Below are positions 8,306-16,184 of a stretch of DNA of 64,000 nt, piece by piece. Made by a program: the position numbers and the translations under genes. The stretch is from JBEIGE01 sp040382055 (GTDB taxonomy: Bacteria > Pseudomonadota > Gammaproteobacteria > Burkholderiales > Burkholderiaceae_C). Location: NCBI GenBank assembly GCA_040382055.1, contig JBEIGE010000001.1:1-64000 (forward strand), read 5' to 3'. The notes under the pieces are model-generated. The model made no database searches. It was not told where the DNA came from and saw only the letters and a list, made by a program, of their open reading frames with translations. Positions within the stretch are counted from its first letter, which is position 1, and each line of letters starts with the position of its first letter.

Positions 8306-8842
8306 AATCAACCCAAAAACGATTAGATATAGATGTACGAATGGTTGAAAGGGCATGATGCTTCATGGGTGATGCGGTTGAGGGGTTTTCATCCTCTCAG
8401 GCAGATGGGAGTGTGTCGCTGAAATAGGTTGACGGTCTCAGACCGACCCACTGCCGTCATTGCGCTTGTCGAACTGGGTACCCAAAAGCCGAATTTGCGT
8501 AGTGCTTATTGAGATTGCGATATCGACTAGCATCCTCAATGAGTCAGGGCCACCCCCCTCAGGCGGCTGTTACCTTCTGAGAGACTGAAATCTGCTTAAA
8601 ACTTTTTATGAATGCAGTTTTTTGAGCTCAGTCAAGCGACTAAATAACGGTTCTGCGTCTTAGTCCGGGGGGAAATACGGGAAACCACCCCTCCTCATCA
8701 TGGTTCAGAATAGTGTTGCGATATCCCCCAAATGGGGGATATCACTTCCTCAAAAGGGACTGCATAATGACCATAGCATTGGAAGTTTTTCCAAATTTTA
8801 TTATTTTAAATAATTATTAATCAATGTGTTAAGGAGTAAGAC
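8306..8842. other. Gene-free stretch between the LysR gene and the first lipoprotein
   Basis: No supportable coding frame. Base composition shifts here from GC-rich to AT-rich. The first part, about 8400-8600, has the look of decayed sequence. The only clear structure is the palindrome at 8720-8743. Confidence 0.5.
8720..8743. repeat. Perfect 11-bp palindrome upstream of the lipoprotein gene
   Basis: GATATCCCCCA and TGGGGGATATC are exact inverted copies separated by AA. The element lies about 100 bases before the lipoprotein start. Without a following T-run on either strand it is more like an operator or hairpin leader than a terminator. Confidence 0.55.
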
Positions 8843-9853
8843 ATGAGATTTCTAATATTACCCTTAGTTTCAATCGCTCTTTATGGATGCGGCGGCGGTG
8901 GCGGAGGAGGTAGTGACGCAACAAGCGCTAATCAACCCTCGAAGACGACGACAACTGGTAACTCAGTAAATTTAGTTTCTCTTTCCCTTGCTGCATCAAA
9001 GTCTTCAATATATGTAGGAGATAGTTTTTCAGTATCAGCAACAGGCACCTACTCAGACGGCACAACAAAAAGCGAAGTATTGAATTATTCATCTGCACCT
9101 GCAGATGTAGTTAGTGCATCCACCTCGTATTTCCAGGCCCTAAAGCCTGGAAAAGCAACCATCACAGGTATTCCCTACATTAACAACTCAAGCATCAAAG
9201 GAACGCTGTCAATTGATGTTTTCGAAAACAATCTTAGTAGCATTTCTTTTTCAGGTGACGTTATCAGGCCAGGGATTGGTTTACTACCGCAGGTCCTCAC
9301 CCAATACGTGTTTAACGTCGGCGATACCATTAAACTAACTGCCAATAAGAATTATCAAAGCGGTACCATTGTTAAGGACAACGAAGGGGTAAATTTTATA
9401 AGTGGTGATCCAGCCACAGCTAACGTAGAAAGTCCTGGAACCATCAAGGGGTTAAAAGAAGGAGTAACATTAATCACTGCCAGTAAAGACTCCATCAGTG
9501 GCTCAATTAGTCTTCAATTTATTAAACCCATCGATACACCGACTGTCACTATCGATTGCAATAGTTCAACGCCAATAGAGATATCTGCGTCAAGCTGGAA
9601 CTCCGAGCGCGTCAATGACCCAGTAAATTCAACTCTATGGATCAGATTTAGCAAGGTAACTTGCCCAGTCAGTACCGATTGGCTTTTAACCTCTCCAACC
9701 TCATTTGACAGCTCCACATTAAATCTGCATATTTATCAGCGAGCAGGAATCACGTACAGATACAGCTTGCCTCAAGCAACCGCTGGCATGACTTTAGACT
9801 TTGGTAGTTACGGCTTCCAGTACAACAAAAGAGGACAGCTATTGTTTAAATAG
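8843..9853 (+). CDS. Secreted lipoprotein with bacterial Ig-like (BIG2-type) repeats
   Basis: A 336-residue predicted lipoprotein. The signal peptide MRFLILPLVSIALYG is followed by the lipidated Cys (lipobox LYGC, Cys at residue 16), then a run of seven glycines and a Ser/Thr-rich linker. Two regions resemble BIG2 Ig-like folds: 'LSLAASKSSIYVGDSFSVSATGTYSDGTT...GKATITG' (about 46-120) and 'TQYVFNVGDTIKLTA...GTIKGLKEGVTLITASKD' (about 152-220). The C-terminal 100 residues are unrecognised. AAGGAG stands seven bases before the ATG. Codon use is AT-rich, unlike the flanking core genes, which suggests horizontal origin. The protein should be anchored in the outer or inner membrane and face the periplasm or exterior; its ligand is unknown. 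Confidence 0.8.
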   Translation: MRFLILPLVSIALYGCGGGGGGGSDATSANQPSKTTTTGNSVNLVSLSLAASKSSIYVGDSFSVSATGTYSDGTTKSEVLNYSSAPADVVSASTSYFQALKPGKATITGIPYINNSSIKGTLSIDVFENNLSSISFSGDVIRPGIGLLPQVLTQYVFNVGDTIKLTANKNYQSGTIVKDNEGVNFISGDPATANVESPGTIKGLKEGVTLITASKDSISGSISLQFIKPIDTPTVTIDCNSSTPIEISASSWNSERVNDPVNSTLWIRFSKVTCPVSTDWLLTSPTSFDSSTLNLHIYQRAGITYRYSLPQATAGMTLDFGSYGFQYNKRGQLLFK

Positions 9854-10592
9854 TTACATCTTCTCCGTCTGTAGGTTCTCAAGAAAGCTGCTGAAGTAGC
9901 ACACGGTAAACCATTGACTTTTGCAGTGATTTTGGGAATACGGGCGTTGACACCCTGAACACAGGTTTCTTCATACTGGTTTTGCACAATACGATAAATA
10001 ATGGCCTCAGCAAACGAAAGCTGCTTGCTACCGGACTCTGGTGGAACGCAAAACCGCTGTGCAAACTCCGGGGTGACCACCTATAACCATGGGTCTTTTG
10101 TAATGCGGAAGTGGCTCGGTTTAATAGCCGCAGGGGCATTCCTGGTACAGCATTCGCATCTGCTCCTCGCTACACCTGGTGTGCAGTCTGTCGCGGCAAG
10201 GGATAGGTATACTGTCCGCGTAAGCGCGCATACGGGCAGCACTGGCAATGAAAACGCCAGCTTCACATACCTCCAATTCTTTTTCAAACGTATTTGAAAT
10301 CGGGATCAGAACTTTACGAGTTCTTTTTTTTGGCTCAGGTTGTTTGGCTATGAGTAGAGGGTAACATCTACCTTGGTAAGGCAGGGATGAATCGTACTCG
10401 GCCACTATGGTATTACCGGTATTTAGAGGTGTGTATCCTAAACTACAATTTTTTGTCTTTTGAAGGTGGGTACAGATGGAGAGTATGCTGTGCACCGCAT
10501 AGTTTCAGTCGAAATCGAGTCAGCGAGCGCTTCTTGCAATTACACCTTTCAAGCATTTCCAAGCTCTGAAAATCAAGCAACTAGGAGAATTC
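9854..10592. other. Unassigned 740-bp stretch with two doubtful minus-strand frames
   Basis: No convincing gene. On the minus strand two frames are open: 10495-10121 (124 codons, includes 'VLIPISNTFEKELEVCEAGVFIASAARMRAYAD') and 10080-9808 (90 codons, includes 'AIIYRIVQNQYEETCVQGVNARIPK'). They are in different frames, meet near 10100 and could be pieces of one decayed gene, but I recognise neither and neither has a good ribosome site. The second one also runs into the end of the lipoprotein gene. Near the right end the leader of the next lipoprotein begins. Confidence 0.35.
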
Positions 10593-11078
10593 ATGTTAAA
10601 AAAATTGTTTTATCTGATCGTCGCAATTGTTATCAGTGGATGCGCTTTTGTTAAAAATGATGCCTCCAACAAGGAGCATTATGAAAAAATAGCTGAAGCC
10701 ATCGTCGTATGGGAAATACCTCCCAGTATCCCAATCAAGTATGTCTCGTACATCTCCCCTGAATCCGCCAGGAAATCACTTTCGGATCTTATTTCGGATT
10801 TAAAGAGCCAGTCGACTTTAGCCATTCAGAGTTATTTGACTCAACAAGGTATTAAAAAATCTTCGAAAAATAGGCTCGTCATTAAGCCAATTGAAGGTAG
10901 AGTACATGCGGGAGAGGGAGTTACACTTAGCGTTACGATGTATAACGAGTCGAATATAAAAATCTGGTCCATTGTCATCGACTCTGGAAAATCCGCTATC
11001 GATACTAACCAAACATTGATAAATCGATTTATTGAAAAAATAATCTCTGAGTTGGATAGATCAGGGTTGACAAAATAG
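10593..11078 (+). CDS. Small predicted lipoprotein of unknown function
   Basis: A 161-residue protein with a short lipoprotein signal: MLKKLFYLIVAIVISGC, lipobox VISGC with Cys at residue 17. The mature part is mixed alpha/beta by eye, with an amphipathic segment 'SARKSLSDLISDLKSQSTLAIQSYLTQQGI' and a strand-rich stretch 'LSVTMYNESNIKIWSIVIDSG', ending in 'LINRFIEKIISELDRSGLTK'. That last pattern is common in small outer-membrane lipoproteins with an assembly or peptidoglycan-contact role, but I do not recognise the family. AGGAG lies seven bases before the ATG. It is AT-rich like the lipoprotein gene upstream. Confidence 0.78.
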   Translation: MLKKLFYLIVAIVISGCAFVKNDASNKEHYEKIAEAIVVWEIPPSIPIKYVSYISPESARKSLSDLISDLKSQSTLAIQSYLTQQGIKKSSKNRLVIKPIEGRVHAGEGVTLSVTMYNESNIKIWSIVIDSGKSAIDTNQTLINRFIEKIISELDRSGLTK

Positions 11079-11479
11079 TGCCTTGTTCGACCTGAATTTT
11101 TTAGTCAACAAATGATTTACCCTTTTACATCAGACAAATTTATAGCCAGTCTTGTCCATTATGGGTTACCCATTTGCCGAATTGTCATTATTAACTTTGA
11201 TTTAGACCAATGCTCATCGGGCGGCATGTCGTGAATTTCATGCCTTTCATCGCAGTTTAACGGTCAATTTGTACGTCCGCTTTCGCAGCGAAGCGGCGGT
11301 AGCTGTGGCAACTCAAAAGTCTATCACTCCGCAAATGTTCGATGCCCCTAGCAGTCATTCACGAACGTCTGCACTTGGCCCAAAATGACTGTTCGAATTA
11401 GCACAAAGAGACCATTACCCAAATCTTCTCTGATGCATCTGGCAAATTAAAAAAAAGATGACACACACGGATGAGTTCT
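11079..11479. other. Gene-free AT-rich stretch
   Basis: No coding frame can be supported. One GC-rich hairpin stands out at 11277-11296 (CCGCTT...AAGCGG). The stretch separates the plus-strand lipoprotein from the end of the minus-strand nar transcript. I see no clear T-rich terminator for either. Confidence 0.5.
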
Positions 11480-12529
11480 CTATCGCTTTAGTCCACATAT
11501 CGGGCACCATTTATTGGTATAGAGGAGCGCGTCTGCACGCGCCTCCCAGACATGCCCCTCTCTGCAGCAGAATTTCAATTTGAATCTACTACTCGTAAAT
11601 TCCGTGGATAAACATTGCCCACCTCGTTTATTTGCCAAGTTTTGAAAGTCTTCAATCGAATACTTCCTGGCATTTGCCTGAGCACAAGCGGGACATCCTG
11701 ATTTGTTTTTGGTACGGTTATAGATTGTGGCTTGCCAGCTGTGCCCTTTTACGCATCGCCACCATAGCTTCTTGTTTACATGCGGGGTGTAATCCGAAGG
11801 ATTGAGACCTTTGTTCATTTCTCGATCCCACTCTGCTAACAATTCAGGGTATTTCCTCGCCAAATTATTTTCTTTCGTAGCGTATCGACCACTGCAAAAA
11901 GGACAACCACTGCCCGCAGATCTACTATTGACTACCGCCTGCCATTCATGCCCATTGCTGCACTGCCACCAATACTTTTGGTTAGACTTTGGCCGAACAC
12001 CTGAAGGAAGAAGGTCGCCATTTTTCGATAGGTGCCATTCGCTTGCCACGTCCGGGTTGATTACTTGCAGGTTCCAATCATCGGTAACCGTGACAACATT
12101 CTGGCGGGGACACGTCGGGCAGCCAGTGCCATGCTGTGTGCGGTGGTTAATGGACACCATCCAGGTATGGTCATTTACACACCGCCACCAAACTTTCTTA
12201 TTCGCCTTATGCCTGAAATGTTCAGGCGACAGCGGAGCGTTCAAGTCATAAGCCCATTGCTTAGCAATATCCGGTTGTTTAACCGCTAGGGATTCACTCA
12301 GTGGCGGGGCGGGAAGATTGGCCACTATTTCTCTGTATAACTTTTCATTCCGCAGGCCTGGCCCATCGATATAGTCACAGAGTCCGCCCTGTCCAGCCTC
12401 AAAATCTGCACGCTGCTGGGGGGAGCAGTCCTCGGGCAGCTCTACCCCGGCAAAAACGAACAAAAGGCGCTGAGGCAAGGGTTGGGCGCGTGCGGCCTGC
12501 AGCAAATCATTGAAATTCTCGATGTTCAT
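11480..12529 (-). CDS. Four-repeat zinc-ribbon (DUF4379-type) protein with a foreign-looking N-terminus
   Basis: A 349-residue protein. Residues 80-345 hold four repeats of about 60 residues of the treble-clef zinc-ribbon type PF14311: each has 'KKVWWRC..GHxW..xV..R..G.GCPxC', with cysteines C117/C137/C140, C190/C209/C212, C259/C279/C282 and C321-322/C342/C345. The first 49 residues ('NFNDLLQAARAQPLPQRLLFVFAGVELPEDCSPQQRADFEAG' region) instead resemble, from memory, the start of a small Comamonadaceae protein often annotated 'ribonucleotide reductase subunit alpha'. The join is near base 12380, where composition also changes. The ATG overlaps the stop of the nitroreductase upstream (ATGA). 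Such repeats are found in restriction- and mobile-element-linked proteins and suggest nucleic-acid binding; the role here is unknown. Confidence 0.75.
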   Translation of the reverse strand: MNIENFNDLLQAARAQPLPQRLLFVFAGVELPEDCSPQQRADFEAGQGGLCDYIDGPGLRNEKLYREIVANLPAPPLSESLAVKQPDIAKQWAYDLNAPLSPEHFRHKANKKVWWRCVNDHTWMVSINHRTQHGTGCPTCPRQNVVTVTDDWNLQVINPDVASEWHLSKNGDLLPSGVRPKSNQKYWWQCSNGHEWQAVVNSRSAGSGCPFCSGRYATKENNLARKYPELLAEWDREMNKGLNPSDYTPHVNKKLWWRCVKGHSWQATIYNRTKNKSGCPACAQANARKYSIEDFQNLANKRGGQCLSTEFTSSRFKLKFCCREGHVWEARADALLYTNKWCPICGLKR

Positions 12530-13176
12530 GGGGTACTAGGTGGGTTTGAGGGTTCAAAGGCATAGCCGCTGACCACGCCTTGCGACGGAGTCAGGCGGCT
12601 GATGTAATCGCCAGTCTGGGGGCGGGTGCGCTGTGCCTTGCGGGCCTGCACTGTACCCACACTGATAAAGCACAGGGCCTGGTCGTGGGTCTGTAAATTG
12701 AAGAGATGGCGCAGACCCGCGGACTTGAGAGCTTTGCCGCTGGTCAGTGCCGAGCCATAGCCCATGGCCGTTGCCATCAGCAGCATGTTCTGAATAGCGC
12801 ACCCCGCCGACACAATGCGCTCGTGCAAATCGACTTCCGCATCACCACAGGCCCCATGCACCACGGCCAGCATGAGTAATGGGGACCGAAAAGCCTTCTC
12901 GCGAGCCTGCTCTACCTGATCCGGCAGTGCAGCGGCATCACGCTCCAGCAAAGCGCGGGCAAACACCTCCGCCAGCAGGCCGCGTGTGTCCTGGGGAACC
13001 AGTACAAAGCGCCAGGGCAGCAATTGGCTGTGGTCCGGCGCACTGGCAGCGGCACTAAGCAGGGTTGCCAGCTCAGCTGTATTGGGGCCGGGGGCCAGAA
13101 GGCGCTTTGGAAGAATCGTCTGGCGCGATTGCATCAACGTGGAAACAAGTTGCGGTAAGTCAGGCATAAGCGTCAC
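12526..13176 (-). CDS. Nitroreductase family protein (YdjA-like)
   Basis: A 216-residue FMN-dependent nitroreductase-fold protein. Recognisable parts are the start 'LMQSRQTILPKRLLAPGP', then 'LLSAAASAPDHSQLLPWRFVLV' (FMN site, typical of YdjA with 'APDH..L.PWRF'), and 'ERIVSAGCAIQNMLLMATAMGYGSALTSG'. It probably uses NAD(P)H, but the substrate is unknown. It follows the carbonic anhydrase by 13 bases and overlaps the zinc-ribbon gene by four, so it should be co-transcribed with the nar genes. Placement behind nitrate reductase may indicate a role in handling reactive nitrogen by-products; that is inference from context only. Confidence 0.82.
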   Translation of the reverse strand: MTLMPDLPQLVSTLMQSRQTILPKRLLAPGPNTAELATLLSAAASAPDHSQLLPWRFVLVPQDTRGLLAEVFARALLERDAAALPDQVEQAREKAFRSPLLMLAVVHGACGDAEVDLHERIVSAGCAIQNMLLMATAMGYGSALTSGKALKSAGLRHLFNLQTHDQALCFISVGTVQARKAQRTRPQTGDYISRLTPSQGVVSGYAFEPSNPPSTP

Positions 13177-13189
13177 ACATTACTGCTCA

Positions 13190-13882
13190 TCATTCGGTCA
13201 ATATCTGGCCGTCATATTCAACGTAAGGCTGGTAAGGACCGGTGCCACTGTGGTCAGAAACAGAAGCTGCCACAAAGCCACCCGTCTGTGCGTCAAAGAC
13301 ATGGATTTCTCCCTCTTCAATGACGTAGTGCCAGCCGTGCAAGGTGAGTTTGCCGGCCTCAATCTCGCGGCGCACCATGGGGTAGTCCATCAGGCGCTCC
13401 AGCTGCAGCACGACGGCGCGCTGCTCGGTACGGTACAAGGCTTCCGGGCTGGGCTGCACCGGCAGCAGGGCTTCGTCAACTAGCTTGAGCCAGGCTTTGA
13501 GCGCCACCGCTTCTTCGGGCGCACCTTCATAGGCCGTGCGGATGGCACCGCAATGGCTGTGGCCGCAAACGATGATGCGTTCCACGTGCAGGCTGAGAAC
13601 CGCAAACTCAATGGCCGCCATGGTGCCGTGCAGCCCATGGGAGCCGTTATACGGCGGCACAAATGCCCCCACGTTGCGCACGATAAACAACTCGCCCGGC
13701 CCTGCCCCGGTTAACAAGTAGGGCACGAGCCTTGAATCCGAGCATCCGATAAACAACGTTTTTGGATGCTGCCCTCCGGTCACCAGATCCTGAAACCGCT
13801 GCTGGTGCAGCGGAAAATAGTCCGAATGGAAGCGCCGCAATCGCAACAGGAATTCGTCCGGCGGTACGGCTTTATCGGTCAT
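13190..13882 (-). CDS. Beta-class carbonic anhydrase
   Basis: A 230-residue beta-carbonic anhydrase that interconverts CO2 and bicarbonate in the cytoplasm. Zinc ligands and active-site dyad are complete: C47 and D49 in 'FIGCSDSR', R51 in the dyad, H108 and C111 in 'CGHSHCG'. The stretch 'FIVRNVGAFVPPY' is also diagnostic. The ATG overlaps the parvulin stop by four bases, so the gene is translationally coupled into the nar transcript. This is an uncommon neighbour for nitrate reductase. It may balance bicarbonate supply during anaerobic growth, but that is inference. Confidence 0.93.
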   Translation of the reverse strand: MTDKAVPPDEFLLRLRRFHSDYFPLHQQRFQDLVTGGQHPKTLFIGCSDSRLVPYLLTGAGPGELFIVRNVGAFVPPYNGSHGLHGTMAAIEFAVLSLHVERIIVCGHSHCGAIRTAYEGAPEEAVALKAWLKLVDEALLPVQPSPEALYRTEQRAVVLQLERLMDYPMVRREIEAGKLTLHGWHYVIEEGEIHVFDAQTGGFVAASVSDHSGTGPYQPYVEYDGQILTE

Positions 13883-14736
13883 TGCACCAGAGGCGTATCG
13901 GAAGATTCCAGTTCCACACCTTCCACCAGCGCGTCACCTGCCAACAGGCTCATGTACTGGTGCAGTGCCTTCGCGCGAGACTGCAGGGCAAGCTGTGCCG
14001 CCACCCGCTCGCGTACTTCGTCATAAGTCAGCTGGTTTCCCTTTCGGCGCCCCAGCACTTCAATGATGTGGAAGCCAAACCGGGTGTGAACCAGGCGTGG
14101 GTGCACGCCCATGCCCCAACTCGAATGCTTCTGGTGAAACAACTCGTTGGCCAGTTCGGGGGCACAGTCGTCCGGCCCGATCCAGCCCAGGTCACCTCCC
14201 TGGGTGCTGGTGGGGCAGTTGGACATTTCTGCCGCAATCTTTGTAAAGTGGTCTGCAGACACCTCTTTTCCAAGAAGGCTGAGCAGCGCTTTTTCGGCAT
14301 GCACCGTCAACGCATGCACGTTCACACCGGGCGTCACTGCAAACAGAATGTGGCGCACATGCAGCGCCTGGCCGACCACGTATTGCGGCTTGTGCGCTTC
14401 GTAATAGCGCCGGCACTCCTCGTCCGTGGCCTGGGGGCTAGTAACCACCGCATCGAGCATGGTTTCGATAACTTGGCGATCGCTTTCGGTCAGTTCGGGT
14501 GCAGTCAGCCCCTTGTGCCGGGGCAGCAGGCCCGCTTTTACTGCTTGCTGGCGCAACAACTCGGCGTATGCCAGTTCGCGCAAGGCCGTCGCATCTGGCG
14601 CCTGCCCTGCTTCGTACAGCGCAATGCCATTGACGCTGGCAATGGCCACTGGAGCAGTCTGTGCACCGGTCGCTGGGGCTGCGCACTGGCAGCTGCTGCT
14701 GCCGCATCCGGTAATGGTGGACATAGGTGAGTTCAT
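13879..14736 (-). CDS. Parvulin-type peptidyl-prolyl isomerase of the nar operon (NifM/PpiC-like)
   Basis: A 285-residue protein with a parvulin domain at about residues 125-225: 'ALHVRHILFAVTPG', 'NCPTSTQGGDLGWIGPDDCAPELANELF' and 'GVHPRLVHTRFGFHIIEVLGRR' are the standard rotamase motifs. The N-terminus is cysteine-rich (C11, C16, C18) and lacks a signal peptide, so the protein is probably cytoplasmic and may bind a metal. A helical segment at 50-120 resembles the NifM/SurA-like chaperone part. It lies 17 bases after narI. Parvulins of this type follow narI in several betaproteobacteria and are presumed to help mature nitrate reductase; that role is from context. Confidence 0.88.
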   Translation of the reverse strand: MNSPMSTITGCGSSSCQCAAPATGAQTAPVAIASVNGIALYEAGQAPDATALRELAYAELLRQQAVKAGLLPRHKGLTAPELTESDRQVIETMLDAVVTSPQATDEECRRYYEAHKPQYVVGQALHVRHILFAVTPGVNVHALTVHAEKALLSLLGKEVSADHFTKIAAEMSNCPTSTQGGDLGWIGPDDCAPELANELFHQKHSSWGMGVHPRLVHTRFGFHIIEVLGRRKGNQLTYDEVRERVAAQLALQSRAKALHQYMSLLAGDALVEGVELESSDTPLVQ

Positions 14737-14753
14737 GGCGTTGTCCTTGCGCT

Positions 14754-15485
14754 TTAGTGATTGGAGGGACGCTGGCTCACGGGAGCCGTGGCTTTAAGTC
14801 CAATACTGCGGCTGCGCACGACCTGGTAGGGGCGAACAATGTAGGCCAGCGTTCCGAAACCGCTCCAGACATGCACCAGCCGCGAGAAAGGAAACAACAG
14901 GAAAATGGTCATGCCCAGAATCATGTGCACCTGGAAGTGCCAATCTACGCCAGCTACCAGCGCTGCATTGGGGTTGAGCAGCACGATGCCTTGCAGGTAC
15001 TCGGCCAGTCGCAGCATGGTGGTGGGATCAGACACATGGTGGAACGACGATGGCAATGTCGACAGGCCAATCGTCAGCTGGACCCAGAGAATCAGCAAAA
15101 TGGCGATGTCTGTGCGGTGGCTGGTCAGTCGAATACGGGGATCAAATATCCGGCGATGCAGCAGCAGACTCAGACCAATGAAACACAGCACCCCAGCTAT
15201 GCCACCAGCGATTACCGCAAGCAATTGCTTCTGCGAAGCCGTGACAAAGATCTCATAGAGCCCATGTGGCGTCAGCTGACCAAACAGGTGGCCAAAAAAC
15301 AAAAACAGGATGCCGCCGTGAAACAGATTGCTGCCCCACTTGAGTTGGCCTTTGCGCAAGAGCTGGGAGGAGTCGCTCTTCCATGTGTACTGGTCGCGGT
15401 CGAAGCGCGCCTGGCTTCCCATGAGAAAAAACGACAGGCAGATGTAGGGGTAAATAACAAAGAGGAAGTTGTGCAGGGAAGTCAT
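14754..15485 (-). CDS. narI: Respiratory nitrate reductase gamma subunit (cytochrome b)
   Basis: A 243-residue membrane subunit with five hydrophobic segments that takes electrons from quinol and delivers them through two b hemes to NarH. Visible histidines in membrane segments include 'GSNLFHGGILFLFFGHLFGQLTPHG' and 'DWHFQVHMILGMTIFLLFPFSRLVHVWS', the usual heme ligands. The start at 15485 ('MTSLHNFLFVIYPYICLSFFL') overlaps the narJ stop by four bases (ATGA) and begins exactly at the family N-terminus; a longer frame would add unrelated residues. Length is slightly above E. coli NarI (225). Confidence 0.95.
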   Translation of the reverse strand: MTSLHNFLFVIYPYICLSFFLMGSQARFDRDQYTWKSDSSQLLRKGQLKWGSNLFHGGILFLFFGHLFGQLTPHGLYEIFVTASQKQLLAVIAGGIAGVLCFIGLSLLLHRRIFDPRIRLTSHRTDIAILLILWVQLTIGLSTLPSSFHHVSDPTTMLRLAEYLQGIVLLNPNAALVAGVDWHFQVHMILGMTIFLLFPFSRLVHVWSGFGTLAYIVRPYQVVRSRSIGLKATAPVSQRPSNH

Positions 15486-16183
15486 GCCTGATCTCCTAAA
15501 GACGGGGTGGTGTACTTTTTGACAAAGTGGATCGGCTGCTGCGCACCGGGCTTGGCCTGGCCTTCGGTGGAGCAACCACCAAAAACCTCGGGCTCGCTCC
15601 AGCTCTCATCCATTTCAGGCTCGGGCGCTACCGCCACGGCCTCGGCTTTTTCGCCAGCTAGCTCCAGCGCTGCAGCCAGCACGCTGGCGTAGGGGCTTTC
15701 GCGTTTAAGCAAGGCGCTGAAAATAACCCGCACGATATGGGCAATCTCGCCCAAAAACTCGCGTGCCTGCTGGGGTGGCTGGCTGGAGGCGAACTCCAGC
15801 ACCACCGGCAGATAGTCGGGTAACTCGTTGGCGTCCAGAAATAACCCTGCCTTCTCGTAGGTCTGGATCAGATCGATCATCGCGGGACCACGGTCGCGTG
15901 AGTCGCCGTGCACGTGCTCAAACAGGTGCAGCGCGGTGCGGCGACCCCGGTCAAACAGCTCGACATACTCCGACTCTGAATCCAGGGCTGGCTGCGATGC
16001 CAGGCGCTGCAACAGGGCATGGAGCTCGACCAGCCGTGTGGCAGGCAGTGCTTGTTCCGTTTGAAGCGCTTGCTGCAATTCAGGAATATGGGCACGCAAC
16101 TCGGCATCGGGATAGCGCAGCAGATGGGCCAGCACACGCAGTGTGAGCCGGGCTTCAACCAGGGGAGTGGAAAAAATACCCAT
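15482..16183 (-). CDS. narJ: Nitrate reductase molybdenum cofactor assembly chaperone
   Basis: A 233-residue TorD/NarJ-family chaperone that binds apo-NarG and directs cofactor insertion before membrane attachment. Family marks are 'LRVLAHLLRYPDAELRAH' at the N-terminus and 'EYVELFDRGRRTALHLFEHVHGDSRDRGPAMIDL', the NarJ signature, followed by 'LPDYLPVVLEFAS'. The C-terminus contains an acidic extension with 'EPEVFGGCS'. The ATG at 16183 follows the narH stop by one base. The frame extends upstream, but that part lies within narH and is not likely translated. Confidence 0.95.
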   Translation of the reverse strand: MGIFSTPLVEARLTLRVLAHLLRYPDAELRAHIPELQQALQTEQALPATRLVELHALLQRLASQPALDSESEYVELFDRGRRTALHLFEHVHGDSRDRGPAMIDLIQTYEKAGLFLDANELPDYLPVVLEFASSQPPQQAREFLGEIAHIVRVIFSALLKRESPYASVLAAALELAGEKAEAVAVAPEPEMDESWSEPEVFGGCSTEGQAKPGAQQPIHFVKKYTTPSLGDQA

Positions 16184-16184
16184 T

